A stretch of 40,322 nt of DNA, from positions 1 to 40,322 of the IMG/VR virus record IMGVR_UViG_3300036719_000516; one strand, written 5' to 3'. The notes under the pieces are model-generated. The model was not told the origin of the DNA, did not search any database, and saw only the letters and a program-made list of their open reading frames with translations. This document shows, piece by piece, positions 7,112 through 14,892 of this stretch (position 1 is its first letter; every line of letters begins with the position of its first letter). The DNA is from a virus. The position numbers were made by a program, and so were the translations under genes.

Positions 7112-9093
7112 TGGACTTCGAACTGCTCCTCGAGGCCGAGCGGCGTGGAATCCTGCCGCCTGACAGGGCCGCGCTGCTTGCCGAGGCGCGTCGGCGTGGC
7201 CTCGTGCCGCAGGCTGCTGGTGCTGCGCCTGCCGCCCCTGCCGTACCGGAGCAGCCATACACCGCACCGCCCGCCGTGCGTCCTGTTGAAACCGGCCCAG
7301 CTCCTTCGCTTGGGCAGCGCATCATCGGTGCAGGCGAGGCCGCGCTTACCGCGATCACGGGGGCCACGGGCGGCACTGCTGGCCTGATCGGCGGCACCGT
7401 TGGCGGGCTGGCGGGGTCAATCCTGTCGGGCCAGTTCGGCACACCGGAGGCTGCGCAGGAAGTCGAGCGCGCTGCGATTGAGCAGGCGCAGCGGTTCACG
7501 TATCAGCCGCGTACTCGAGCGGGGCGCGAGCAGGCCGAGGCGCTAGGTGAGTTCGTCCAGCAGGTTGCGCCGCCTGTGTTGCCGAACATTGCCGCGCCAG
7601 GAATGGCCGTGCAGGCTGTGGGGCAGCAGGTTCCGTTGGCGGCGGCTACGGCTAGGCGTGCCGGTGCGGCGGCGGCTCCCGCTGCTCAGGCTGTGGTGCA
7701 GGCTCCCGTGCGCGCTACTCGAGCGGCTGGCAGGGCTGTGGGGCTGCTGCCGCCTGACGAGGGTTCGCTTGCCGCTGGATCGCAGACCAGTGCGGCCATG
7801 CAGCGCGGGGCGATGGGGGCGTCGGGGGCTACGGTGGGCGGCGAGCGCCAGACTGTGGCCTCAACCATGCCGGTGCCGTTTGAGGGCCGCGCCGGCCTGA
7901 CGGCTGGGCAGGCATCTCGAGATTTCGCGCAACTGCAGTTTGAGCGCGATGCCGCGAAAATCCCAGACCTGGGACAGCCCTTGCGCGAGCGCATGGAAAA
8001 CCAGACGGCGGTGATGATCCAGAACTTTGATGCTCTGATTGATCTGCCGCAGCGCCTCAATACCGACCCGCGTTCGATGGGCATGGCGGTGGATCGCGCG
8101 CTGGTGAACCGTGTCGAGGTGCAGCGCAATCGTATCCGCGATCTGTACCAGCAGGCACGCGAAGCAGGCGCTATGGAGTCTCCGGTCGAGATGGCTCCGC
8201 TGCTCGCCAGCGTGAACGATCTGGCGCGATTCGAGGGCCTGGTGCCAGGCGTGCGCACGATCCGCAACGAGGCCGTGCGACTCGGCGCTCTAGTTCCTGA
8301 TGCTGATGGAAATCTAACGCCAGGGGTCATCACGCTCGACAGCGCCGAGCTGCTGCGCCAGTTCGTGAACGAGGCCACCGACTGGACGAACCGACGCGAG
8401 GCACTGGTCGGCACGCGCATCAAGAACTCCATCGACTCGGCCACAGAAGGCGCAGGCGGCGAAGCGTACCGCAGGGCACGCAGGGCTCGAGCGCAGTTTG
8501 CGGAGGAGTTTGAGAATGTCGGCCTTACGTCCAAGCTGCTTGGCACGAAGCGCGGCACTGACGACCGTCAGGTCGCCTTCGCAGACGTTTTCGACAAGGT
8601 GATCGTCCTGTCGCCTGTCGAGGAGATGAACAAGCTGCGCGGCACGCTGCTGCGTGCTGGCCCAGATGGTCGGCAGGCGTGGAGCGACCTCAAAGGCGCT
8701 GGCGTCCAGTACATCAAGGACGCTGCATTTTCGCCTTCGCAGCGCGATTCGGCGGGCAATCCGTTGTTCATGCCTAACCAGATGGCCAAGATCGTGAGGT
8801 CGCTGGATCAGGACGGCAAACTCGAGGCACTGTACGGCAAGCGCCAAGCACAAGTGCTGCGCGACCTGTCCGAGCTCGGCAACACGATGTTCACCGCACC
8901 GCCTGGGGCGATCAACCACAGCAATACGGCTAGCGCGATGCGAATCGTGCTGGACTCCATAGGAACTGGCGTCGTTACTGGCGTCCCGGCTCCAGCTGTG
9001 ACTGCCTTGCGCGAGGCGGCAAAATACGTCCGTGACCGCAAGACCCGAGCCCGCATCGAAGCCGCCCTGCGCGGGCAGATGACAACCGACTGA
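7111..9093 (+). CDS. DNA ejection protein, gp16-like
   Basis: This 660-residue protein has an N-terminal acidic/hydrophobic start (MDFELLLEAERRGILPPDRA). A Pro/Ala linker follows, then a glycine-rich hydrophobic stretch (residues ~85-110, AALTAITGATGGTAGLIGGT and beyond) that could insert in membrane. The rest is a long helical C-terminal half. It is the third and largest of the consecutive ejection-type genes, directly before the tailspike. In P22, gp16 is the largest ejection protein and acts in DNA passage across the envelope. Assignment rests on size, composition and synteny; a catalytic transglycosylase motif was not seen. Confidence 0.66.
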   Translation: MDFELLLEAERRGILPPDRAALLAEARRRGLVPQAAGAAPAAPAVPEQPYTAPPAVRPVETGPAPSLGQRIIGAGEAALTAITGATGGTAGLIGGTVGGLAGSILSGQFGTPEAAQEVERAAIEQAQRFTYQPRTRAGREQAEALGEFVQQVAPPVLPNIAAPGMAVQAVGQQVPLAAATARRAGAAAAPAAQAVVQAPVRATRAAGRAVGLLPPDEGSLAAGSQTSAAMQRGAMGASGATVGGERQTVASTMPVPFEGRAGLTAGQASRDFAQLQFERDAAKIPDLGQPLRERMENQTAVMIQNFDALIDLPQRLNTDPRSMGMAVDRALVNRVEVQRNRIRDLYQQAREAGAMESPVEMAPLLASVNDLARFEGLVPGVRTIRNEAVRLGALVPDADGNLTPGVITLDSAELLRQFVNEATDWTNRREALVGTRIKNSIDSATEGAGGEAYRRARRARAQFAEEFENVGLTSKLLGTKRGTDDRQVAFADVFDKVIVLSPVEEMNKLRGTLLRAGPDGRQAWSDLKGAGVQYIKDAAFSPSQRDSAGNPLFMPNQMAKIVRSLDQDGKLEALYGKRQAQVLRDLSELGNTMFTAPPGAINHSNTASAMRIVLDSIGTGVVTGVPAPAVTALREAAKYVRDRKTRARIEAALRGQMTTD

Positions 9094-9104
9094 TCGGATC
9101 ACCC

Positions 9105-11492
9105 ATGACCACCCTCTCCATCTCCCCGCCGTTCCCGATCTTCAGCGACCGCGACGGCAGTCCGCTGGAGAACGGGTACGTCTGGGTCGGCACGGCCAAC
9201 GTCAACCCGATCACGAACCCGATTGCCGTCTACTGGGACGCGGCGCTCACGCAGCCCGCCGCATTGCCGGTGCGCACGATCAACGGCTACCCGGCCAACA
9301 ACGGCACGCCTGGGCGGCTGTACGTCAACAGCGATTTCTCGATCACGGTGCAGGACGCCAAGGGCTCGCTGGTCTACAGCGCACTCGCGGCAACTGATCG
9401 TTTCAGCGAGGTCGTCATCAGCGGTGTGGACTCCTCGCAGGTCGCGTTCCTGCAGGCGGGCACCGGGGCTCAGCCGCGCACCGCGCAGGACAAGCTGCGC
9501 GACTTCGTGCATGTCAAGGATTTCGGCGCAGTCGGAGACGGTGTGGCCGACGACACGCTCGCCATTCAGCGAGCCACGACGGCCGCAAAGAACGTCTACT
9601 TCGGAGGCGCGAACAACAGCTACAAGATCAGCGGATCAATCGTCCTGCAAAACGATTCGCATCTGGTCTTCGGTGGCGCGACCGTCACGCAGACGGCATA
9701 CCAGACGCCCATGTGGGATGCTCGCAACACCATCCGTGTGTCGATCCAAGGAGGAAGGTTCATCGGCCTTGCCGAAAGCCCGTTCGTCAACACTCCGACA
9801 TCGCTTGCAATCTGCGTGTGGGCCACTTCGGCGGCCAGGCTGTCGGTGCGCAACAACGTATTCACCGGGTTCTGTTATTCGGCTCTGATGGTTTCCAGCG
9901 GCGGCAACAGCATCGAGTTCATCGAGAACTTCGTCAGTGGCCCAGGCGCGGCAGTGCTGGGCGTGCCGTCAGTCGGCAACCGCAACTGCACGGGCGTCAC
10001 CATCGTCAGCAGCACGGGCGTTGTGGTCAGCAACAACATCATCCGGGACGCCGCGCAGGGCCTAATCATCGGCCAGCAATGCACCGATGTCGTCGTCAGC
10101 GGGAACACCATCCTCAACACGCTGGTCGAGCATGGGATGTACATCGACTCGGGTGTGCGCCGCATCGCCATCGCCAACAACACGGTGACCAACTGCTGCA
10201 GCAACGGCATCAAAGTGCAGTGGTACGACGACATTGCAACAGTGCCGAGCGATGTCACGATTACCGGCAACGTGGTGCAGAACGTCGGCACCGAGCCGAC
10301 AACGAACGGTGACGGCATCGTCTGCCTGAACTCGGTGCAGAACACGGTGGCAACCATCACCGGCATCACCGCAGCCAATCCCGCCGTGTTCACCACGGCA
10401 GCGGCGCACGGCCTAACGGCTGGCGACATCATCACCATCAGCGGTGTTGTCGGCATGGTCGATGGGGCAAGCGCGGTGGGAAACGTCGTCAACGACACCT
10501 TCGTCGTCGCTACGACTCCGCTGTCCACCACGTTCACCGTCAATACGTATGCCGACACGGTGCTGAACACGACCGGGTGGAGCGCGTACACCAGCGACGG
10601 CGCGGTGAAAAAACCGATTTACGGGGTGAACTTCACCATCGTCGGCAATACGGTGCGCACCGTGACGCAAGACGGCATCAGCGTGCGCTACGTCAAAAAC
10701 GGTGTTGTGTCCGACAACATTGTCGATACCGTGTCGCGCATCGGGTTCTCCGGGCTGTACCTGTACAACGTCAACATCGACAACAACAGCATCAGCAACG
10801 TGCAGGAGAACGGCATCTCGGCGTTCGCTCCGCTGAAGCCCACGTTCATCCGAAACAACTCACTCTTCAACTGCGGCGCGGCCGGCATCGACACCAGCGG
10901 TCGAAGCTCGGGCATGCTGATCGACGGCAACGGTGGTTCGTACATCTTGAACAACACCATCGTCGGTGAGTCCACGCAGACGAAGATGTTCTATGGCATC
11001 CAGCTTGCCAGCGGGGACAAGCGGCAGTTCGTCATCGACCACAACGTGATCCAGCGTGCCGAGAGCGCTGGCATCGTGCTGTGGAACGACACACCAAACG
11101 TCTACCCGCTCAAGTCCCTGCTACGCAACATTTCCGAGGCCGCTGCTGGGCCGAATGCGTATAGCGGGCTGGCTACCGCCGTGCCTGGGCTCGGTACGAC
11201 GTGGCGCGATTTCTTTGGTGATGTCGTTCCGGCGTCTGGTACATGGATTCAGGGCGACCGCGTATGGCAGCAAACGCCAGCGGCCAACGGCAATCTCGGC
11301 TGGGTCTGCCTTGTGTCTGGCACGCCTGGAACCTGGGTGCCGTTCGGCGTGGTGCAGCTTTCCAACGCTTACACGGTGACCAACCCCAGCACAGACCGGG
11401 CGCTCAATGTGTCTGCGGACACGACGGCGCAAGTCGCCGCCGTGCTGGGCACGCTGATCGCTGACCTGCAGACGGCTGGAGTGCTGAAGTGA
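9105..11492 (+). CDS. P22-type tailspike: head-binding domain plus right-handed beta-helix
   Basis: This 795-residue protein starts with a P22-like head-binding domain (residues ~3-115: SISPPFPIFSDRDGSPLENG, GYVWVGTANVNP, PGRLYVNSDFSITVQDAKG). The linker and pectate-lyase-3-like start is VKDFGAVGDGVADDTLAIQ (~140-160), and repeated beta-helix rungs follow (VSNNIIRDA, VSGNTILNT, IANNTVTN). A separate beta domain (~415-497) interrupts the helix. The head-binding domain trimerises on the gp10/portal complex and the helix normally binds or cleaves surface polysaccharide; substrate and catalytic residues cannot be assigned. No clear Shine-Dalgarno precedes it. It ends the tail block and overlaps the lysis cassette by 4 bases. 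Confidence 0.9.
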   Translation: MTTLSISPPFPIFSDRDGSPLENGYVWVGTANVNPITNPIAVYWDAALTQPAALPVRTINGYPANNGTPGRLYVNSDFSITVQDAKGSLVYSALAATDRFSEVVISGVDSSQVAFLQAGTGAQPRTAQDKLRDFVHVKDFGAVGDGVADDTLAIQRATTAAKNVYFGGANNSYKISGSIVLQNDSHLVFGGATVTQTAYQTPMWDARNTIRVSIQGGRFIGLAESPFVNTPTSLAICVWATSAARLSVRNNVFTGFCYSALMVSSGGNSIEFIENFVSGPGAAVLGVPSVGNRNCTGVTIVSSTGVVVSNNIIRDAAQGLIIGQQCTDVVVSGNTILNTLVEHGMYIDSGVRRIAIANNTVTNCCSNGIKVQWYDDIATVPSDVTITGNVVQNVGTEPTTNGDGIVCLNSVQNTVATITGITAANPAVFTTAAAHGLTAGDIITISGVVGMVDGASAVGNVVNDTFVVATTPLSTTFTVNTYADTVLNTTGWSAYTSDGAVKKPIYGVNFTIVGNTVRTVTQDGISVRYVKNGVVSDNIVDTVSRIGFSGLYLYNVNIDNNSISNVQENGISAFAPLKPTFIRNNSLFNCGAAGIDTSGRSSGMLIDGNGGSYILNNTIVGESTQTKMFYGIQLASGDKRQFVIDHNVIQRAESAGIVLWNDTPNVYPLKSLLRNISEAAAGPNAYSGLATAVPGLGTTWRDFFGDVVPASGTWIQGDRVWQQTPAANGNLGWVCLVSGTPGTWVPFGVVQLSNAYTVTNPSTDRALNVSADTTAQVAAVLGTLIADLQTAGVLK

Positions 11493-11764
11493 GAGTTCCA
11501 GACTTCCTCACCCGGCTGATGCCTGCCGACAAACTCCTGCACCTGGGCCTGGGCGTCGTGTGGCTCTTCGCCGCCGCAACGAGCTACTGGGTGCTGCTGC
11601 TGTGGGGCGTCGGGCCGTTCCTGGCCTACCACACGACCGTCTTCGGCCTGCTGTACGAGGCCAACCAGGCGATCCGTAAAGAGGGCCAGCCCGAGCTGCT
11701 GGACGCCGTTGCAACCGCTGCGCCTGGCTGGCTGGCGTGGCTCGCCCTGGAGGCCATGAAGTGA
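11489..11764 (+). CDS. Small membrane protein of the lysis cassette
   Basis: This 91-residue protein has two or three hydrophobic segments (LLHLGLGVVWLFAAATSYWV, then VLLLWGVGPFLAYHTTVF, and WLAWLALEAM at the C-terminus) separated by a charged loop (YEANQAIRKEGQPELLD). It overlaps the tailspike stop and the next small gene by 4 bases, and is followed by endolysin and holin. It could be a holin, antiholin or envelope accessory. The family is not recognised, so the role comes from membrane topology and context. Confidence 0.65.
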   Translation: MRVPDFLTRLMPADKLLHLGLGVVWLFAAATSYWVLLLWGVGPFLAYHTTVFGLLYEANQAIRKEGQPELLDAVATAAPGWLAWLALEAMK

Positions 11765-11967
11765 ACGACATTGACCCCGTGAAGTTCGGCCTGTTGATCG
11801 GGCAGGTGCGAGCGCTTGAGTCTCAGGTCGAGGATCTGCAGAAGGACATGAAGGCGCTGCTGGAGCTCGCCAACCAGAGCAAGGGCGGCTTCTGGATGGG
11901 CATGACCATCGCGTCGATCTTCGGCGGCGCGGTGTCGTGGCTGGCTTCGCACATGGGTGGCAAGTGA
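11761..11967 (+). CDS. XhlA-like coiled-coil plus single-TM lysis protein
   Basis: This 68-residue protein initiates at GTG 11761, overlapping the preceding stop (GTGA). It has a short helical, coiled-coil-like N-terminus (QVRALESQVEDLQKDMKALL), a Gly-rich turn and one C-terminal transmembrane helix (GMTIASIFGGAVSWLASHM). This topology matches hemolysin XhlA-type phage proteins, which cooperate with holins and endolysins at the membrane. An in-frame ATG at 11737 lies inside the upstream gene and lacks a ribosome site. Its TGA overlaps the endolysin ATG. Confidence 0.6.
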   Translation: MNDIDPVKFGLLIGQVRALESQVEDLQKDMKALLELANQSKGGFWMGMTIASIFGGAVSWLASHMGGK

Positions 11968-12419
11968 TGACTTTCGCCCTGAGCCAGCGCAGCCTGAACA
12001 ACCTGACAGGCGTGCAGCCGGCGCTGGTCGCTGTGGTCAAGCGGGCCATCCAGATCACGAAGGTGGACTTCGGCGTCATCGAGGGTGTTCGCACGCAGAT
12101 GCGCCAGCAGGAGCTGGTGAACTCAGGCGCATCGCAAACGATGAACTCGCGCCACCTGACCGGCCACGCTGTCGATCTGATGGCCTACATCGGTGACCGG
12201 GCGTCGTGGGAACTCAACCTCTACGACGACATCGCGGACGCCATGAAGGCCGCAGCCATCGAACTCGACACGCCCATCAAGTGGGGCGCGGCCTGGACGG
12301 TGCAGGATATCCGCAAGTGGCACGGCACGATGGCGTCGGCCATGAACAGCTACATTGACGAGCGGCGCAAGGCGGGGCGTCGTCCGTTCATCGACGGCCC
12401 GCATTTCGAGCTACCATGA
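11967..12419 (+). CDS. Endolysin, M15-family peptidoglycan peptidase
   Basis: This 150-residue endolysin carries the VanY/M15 zinc-peptidase signature. S61-R62-H63-L-T-G66-H67-A68-V-D70 supplies metal ligands H63 and D70, and the C-terminal D-G-P-H146-F-E-L supplies the third. The upstream segment FGVIEGVRTQMRQQELVNSG is also typical. Such enzymes cut peptide cross-links (L-Ala-D-Glu or D-Ala-D-Ala type) of host peptidoglycan in the periplasm. No signal peptide is seen, so export should depend on a holin. The start at ATG 11967 overlaps the preceding TGA; the ORF can be extended to 11937 but that codon lies in the upstream gene. Confidence 0.9.
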   Translation: MTFALSQRSLNNLTGVQPALVAVVKRAIQITKVDFGVIEGVRTQMRQQELVNSGASQTMNSRHLTGHAVDLMAYIGDRASWELNLYDDIADAMKAAAIELDTPIKWGAAWTVQDIRKWHGTMASAMNSYIDERRKAGRRPFIDGPHFELP

Positions 12420-12817
12420 ACCCACTGATCATCGGCCCTCTCTTTGAGATGGGCAAGACGCTGCTTGACCGCTTCGTGCCCGACCCCGAGAAGAAGCGCG
12501 AGGCTGAGGCCGAGTTCCTGCGCATGGCGGCCGAGGGTGAACTCAAGCAGGTGATTGCGCAGCTCGAGATCAACGCCCGCGAGGCCACGCACGCCAGCGT
12601 GTTTGTTGCCGGCTGGCGGCCTGCGTTCGGCTGGTGCGGTGCGCTGGGGTTCCTCTACGCCACCATCGGCCAGCCGCTGCTGGCCTGGGGCGCTGCGATC
12701 AAGGGGTGGCCTGCGCCGCCTGCCCTGAACCTCGATCTGCTCTGGGTCGTGATCACCGGGATGCTGGGGATCGGGGGCCTGCGCACGTTTGAGAAGACGA
12801 AGGGTGTGACGAAGTAG
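12416..12817 (+). CDS. Holin, 3TM superfamily (GTA/phage type)
   Basis: This 133-residue protein has a charged amphipathic N-terminal third (FVPDPEKKREAEAEFLRMAA, KQVIAQLEINAREATHASVF). The W-R-P segment VAGWRPAFGWCGALGFLYAT then begins two or three hydrophobic helices, ending in VITGMLGIGGLRTFEKTKG. The D-P-x-K-x-x-E-A-E start, the central GWRP and the final G-x-x-RT-x-EK-x-KG are characteristic of the GTA_holin_3TM family (PF11351). It forms inner-membrane lesions that release the endolysin. It overlaps the endolysin stop (ATGA) and ends 1 base before a convergent gene. Confidence 0.85.
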   Translation: MNPLIIGPLFEMGKTLLDRFVPDPEKKREAEAEFLRMAAEGELKQVIAQLEINAREATHASVFVAGWRPAFGWCGALGFLYATIGQPLLAWGAAIKGWPAPPALNLDLLWVVITGMLGIGGLRTFEKTKGVTK

Positions 12818-12818
12818 G

Positions 12819-13010
12819 CTAGTGCCTCTCCTGCGGCAACCCCCGCAGCAGCTCCCGGTACGCCACCAGCGCGCAGGTCACATCCTGCTGGCTGAAATCG
12901 AGCAGCATCTGCAGGCGCTTGATCTCGGCATCTTGCTCGCGCAGGCGCTGCTGGGCGTCGTAGGCGAAATGCACCAACGACTCTTTGCTCCAACTGTCGA
13001 AGTCGGCCAT
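12819..13010 (-). CDS. Small coiled-coil protein, last gene of the leftward operon
   Basis: This 63-residue protein begins MADFDSWSKESLVHFAYDAQ and continues with a charged helix QQRLREQDAEIKRLQMLLDF, probably a short coiled coil. The start ATG overlaps the stop of the upstream gene (ATGA), as in most of this operon. A longer in-frame extension to 13367 exists but runs antisense to nothing useful and overlaps better genes, so it is not used. Function is unknown. Confidence 0.6.
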   Translation of the reverse strand: MADFDSWSKESLVHFAYDAQQRLREQDAEIKRLQMLLDFSQQDVTCALVAYRELLRGLPQERH

Positions 13011-13192
13011 CACAGGTTCCCCATCACCAGCAGCACCACGATGCACAGGGCGCAGATCGCGGCCACGGCCCGCAGGACATCGGTGGCGATGACCTTGAGC
13101 ATGTCGTGCTCGGGCTCCTCCAGGCCGACTTCGGTGGCCGCTTCGGCCGCCTCTGGGTGGCGACCCTGCTGGTCGCAGCCTTTGGGAATCAT
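13010..13192 (-). CDS. Small single-TM protein
   Basis: This 60-residue protein starts MIPKGCDQQGRHPEAAEAAT and ends with a hydrophobic helix, DVLRAVAAICALCIVVLLVM, followed by GNL. It is an inner-membrane protein with a hydrophilic N-terminal tail. The start at 13192 overlaps the previous stop (ATGA) and is preferred over the in-frame ATG at 13231. It is one of several tiny proteins in the early leftward operon; such proteins often modify the host or act in exclusion, but nothing specific can be said here. Confidence 0.6.
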   Translation of the reverse strand: MIPKGCDQQGRHPEAAEAATEVGLEEPEHDMLKVIATDVLRAVAAICALCIVVLLVMGNL

Positions 13193-13467
13193 GGCGTGAT
13201 CTCCTTGAACAGTTTCGCCTCTGGCCCGCACTGCCCGCCCTCGTCGGAGGCGTCGATGCAGTAGGGTCGCAGGTCAGCGCCGGCGCGAGCAGAGAGCATC
13301 TGCCGCACCAGCGGGTTCGGGTGCTGCGCGCGGTTGCAGCGTAGCACTCCTTCGTTGCCCTCGCCACGCTTGAGGCGCGAGTGCTTGCACGACTCGCACC
13401 TCTCGCGGCGCTGCCACCAGGCCAGCGTGGCGGGGTGAGGGGTCAGGAATCGTTGGTCGAGTTGCAT
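13189..13467 (-). CDS. Cysteine-rich (zinc-ribbon-like) small phage protein
   Basis: This 92-residue protein has C-x2-C (RCESCKHSR), a further Cys (VLRCNRAQH) and a C-terminal YCIDASDEGGQCGPEAKLF. That pattern is shared by many small proteins of proteobacterial phages and probably binds zinc. The start at ATG 13467 overlaps the upstream stop; eight extra in-frame residues would be added by the ATG at 13491. Function is unknown. Confidence 0.7.
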   Translation of the reverse strand: MQLDQRFLTPHPATLAWWQRRERCESCKHSRLKRGEGNEGVLRCNRAQHPNPLVRQMLSARAGADLRPYCIDASDEGGQCGPEAKLFKEITP

Positions 13468-13784
13468 CAGAAGCTCGGATTCTGCTGGCACCAGCAGAGC
13501 TGGCCGCTGGCGTCGTAGCCGACGCCGTGGCAGTCGGGGCAGGGGTTGATGCCGTGGCGGGCGAGGCGGTCGGCGGCTTGGGCGCGGATGGCGGCGGCGA
13601 CATCCCGCCTAGCATCGGCAGCTGCACCGCCTGCAATCGCACACGCCTCCCTCTCGGCTGCGGCGACGAGGGCGGCGAAGCGGGTCAGCGTGGGTGTTAT
13701 CTCCCACTGATCCACCCAGATCATGTCGCGCTTGGTTTCAAAACCAGCTTTGCTGGCGGCTTCGATGATGTCGTCGCGTGTCAT
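13467..13784 (-). CDS. Small phage protein with C-terminal CxxCxG zinc motif
   Basis: This 105-residue protein opens MTRDDIIEAASKAGFETKRD and has the helix TRFAALVAAAEREACAIAG, both typical of a widespread family of small phage accessory proteins. It ends with a DnaJ-like half-finger, NPCPDCHGVGYDASGQLCWC, likely a zinc site. The start at 13784 overlaps the previous stop (ATGA), so the longer 136-codon reading is rejected. Its role is unknown; location suggests an early, non-structural function. Confidence 0.7.
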   Translation of the reverse strand: MTRDDIIEAASKAGFETKRDMIWVDQWEITPTLTRFAALVAAAEREACAIAGGAAADARRDVAAAIRAQAADRLARHGINPCPDCHGVGYDASGQLCWCQQNPSF

Positions 13785-14023
13785 GCTTGCCCCTCCGCTT
13801 TGGCGATGGCGGCGCGGGCAGCTTGGTGCAGCGGATAGATGATGCCGTCGTGGTGCGCGCTGGCGTGGTGGTCCCACAAGTTCACGATGCTGCGCAACGC
13901 CTCCAGCAGTTCGGCATTCACCGCGTGCAACCGGCGCAGTTCGTCATCCGCGTCGCAGTTCCATCGGCCGTCGCGCAATGCAAACGGGGTGTCAGCCAGT
14001 CGATGGGCTTTGGGCTTATCCAT
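13781..14023 (-). CDS. Small hypothetical early protein
   Basis: This 80-residue protein starts MDKPKAHRLADTPFALRDGR and contains a helix LRRLHAVNAELLEALRSIVN followed by a His-rich segment (LWDHHASAHHDG). The start at ATG 14023 is chosen over 14044 because it has the tight junction with the upstream gene that is standard in this operon. It is similar in style to small phage proteins that carry a 'LxxxNxELLEALR' helix. No function is assigned. Confidence 0.62.
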   Translation of the reverse strand: MDKPKAHRLADTPFALRDGRWNCDADDELRRLHAVNAELLEALRSIVNLWDHHASAHHDGIIYPLHQAARAAIAKAEGQA

Positions 14024-14216
14024 TCTCTTTCTCCACCGGCACATCGCGCCAAGTGCCCATCTTCATTTTGAACACATCGCCCGCCGCGTCCTTGCCGTTC
14101 GGGTGTTCCCAGAACTGCTGGAGGATGCGAACGGTGCGGGTCACGGCGTGCGTCGGGTGCTGCTCGTCAATGATCTCTTCGCGCTCCACGAAGCGCAGCT
14201 TGTTGGTCGGGGTCAT
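14016..14216 (-). CDS. Small hypothetical early protein
   Basis: This 66-residue protein begins MTPTNKLRFVEREEIIDEQH and has TRTVRILQQFWEHPNG in the middle. The start at 14216 overlaps the upstream stop by 4 bases; the in-frame extension to 14369 is rejected because it lies inside the neighbouring gene. It is a compact charged protein with an aromatic W-R-D-V-P-V-E end. The family is not recognised with certainty; it resembles small phage proteins describing a 'LRFVER...LQQ(W/F)W' pattern. Confidence 0.62.
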   Translation of the reverse strand: MTPTNKLRFVEREEIIDEQHPTHAVTRTVRILQQFWEHPNGKDAAGDVFKMKMGTWRDVPVEKENG

Positions 14217-14644
14217 GTGTTTCGCTCCTTCAGCGCGGCCTCGATGGCGCGGGCGATCACATACGGGTCGTAGGGCCATGTGTATGCACAGGTTGATTTC
14301 ATCTCCTCCTCCGTCAGCGACTGCCACTCGCGGCGGGGTGGGTGGGTGAAGAGGGGCTCTTCCGTCCATCCCCGCGCTTTTTCATCGTCGGTTAGGATGC
14401 GCTCTGAGACATCCCAGTGATTCCCTTGCCTGTGGATCCACGCCACCGGTTCCTGCTCCTGCTGCTGCGCCAGCGCGGTGCGGAGGGCTTCCTCAAGCTG
14501 AAGCACCGGCACATGCGCGAGAGTCACGGCCTCGCGGGTTGCCTTGTTCACTTTGTTGCCGAACGGCGGCACGGCCATCCATCGGCGCTTGAACTCTTGA
14601 ACATGCGCCAGCGCCTGCTTGGCGGCTTTCTTCAAGTCGCTCAT
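14213..14644 (-). CDS. Ea22/'EQEPVAW'-type early protein
   Basis: This 143-residue protein has an N-terminal helix (MSDLKKAAKQALAHVQEFKR), then ALRTALAQQQEQEPVAWIHR and a C-terminal part with LTDDEKARGWTEEPLFTHPP and DPYVIARAIEAALKERNT. The ALAQ-(Q/E)-EPVAW junction is a signature of many small proteins in Burkholderiales phages. Its first 60 residues are paralogous to the next gene downstream of the operon start (14641-14892). Function is unknown. Confidence 0.72.
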   Translation of the reverse strand: MSDLKKAAKQALAHVQEFKRRWMAVPPFGNKVNKATREAVTLAHVPVLQLEEALRTALAQQQEQEPVAWIHRQGNHWDVSERILTDDEKARGWTEEPLFTHPPRREWQSLTEEEMKSTCAYTWPYDPYVIARAIEAALKERNT

Positions 14645-14892
14645 ACCTCACCCCTGTTACGCATCCAATGCGCCTTGTGTCGCAACGTCTCGCTGCGGTT
14701 GTTTTCAATGGCCTCCGCAATCATGTCGAGGTAGTCGGCCATCAACTCTTTGGTAAGCCAGTGAGGCTCCTGCTCCTGCTCCTGCGCCAGCGCGGCGCGG
14801 AGAGCGTCTTGGGCTTTCAGGACATAGTAGGGTTCGCTTAAACCCTCCAACGCCTCCAGCGCCTGCTGGGCGGCGGCTCTCAGGTCAGTCAT
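14641..14892 (-). CDS. Early protein paralogous to the 14213-14644 product
   Basis: This 83-residue protein begins MTDLRAAAQQALEALEGLSE and contains ALRAALAQEQEQEPHWLTKE, matching the N-terminal half of its downstream neighbour (SDLKKAAKQAL...LRTALAQQQEQEPVAW). The C-terminus differs (LMADYLDMIAEAIENNRSET). A CTCCTG-repeat tract encodes the EQEQE run in both genes, a likely substrate for slippage and recombination. It overlaps both neighbours by 4 bases. Function is unknown. Confidence 0.7.
   Translation of the reverse strand: MTDLRAAAQQALEALEGLSEPYYVLKAQDALRAALAQEQEQEPHWLTKELMADYLDMIAEAIENNRSETLRHKAHWMRNRGEV

Noticed and set aside
5102-7267. 721-codon reverse-strand ORF
   Set aside because: Antisense to two ejection-protein genes, Arg/His/Gln-rich with no motif. 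Long empty antisense frames are expected in GC-rich DNA.
14440-14800. CTCCTG/CTGCTG repeats considered as a CRISPR-like or VNTR array
   Set aside because: Only short coding microsatellites within two paralogous genes; no regular spacers.
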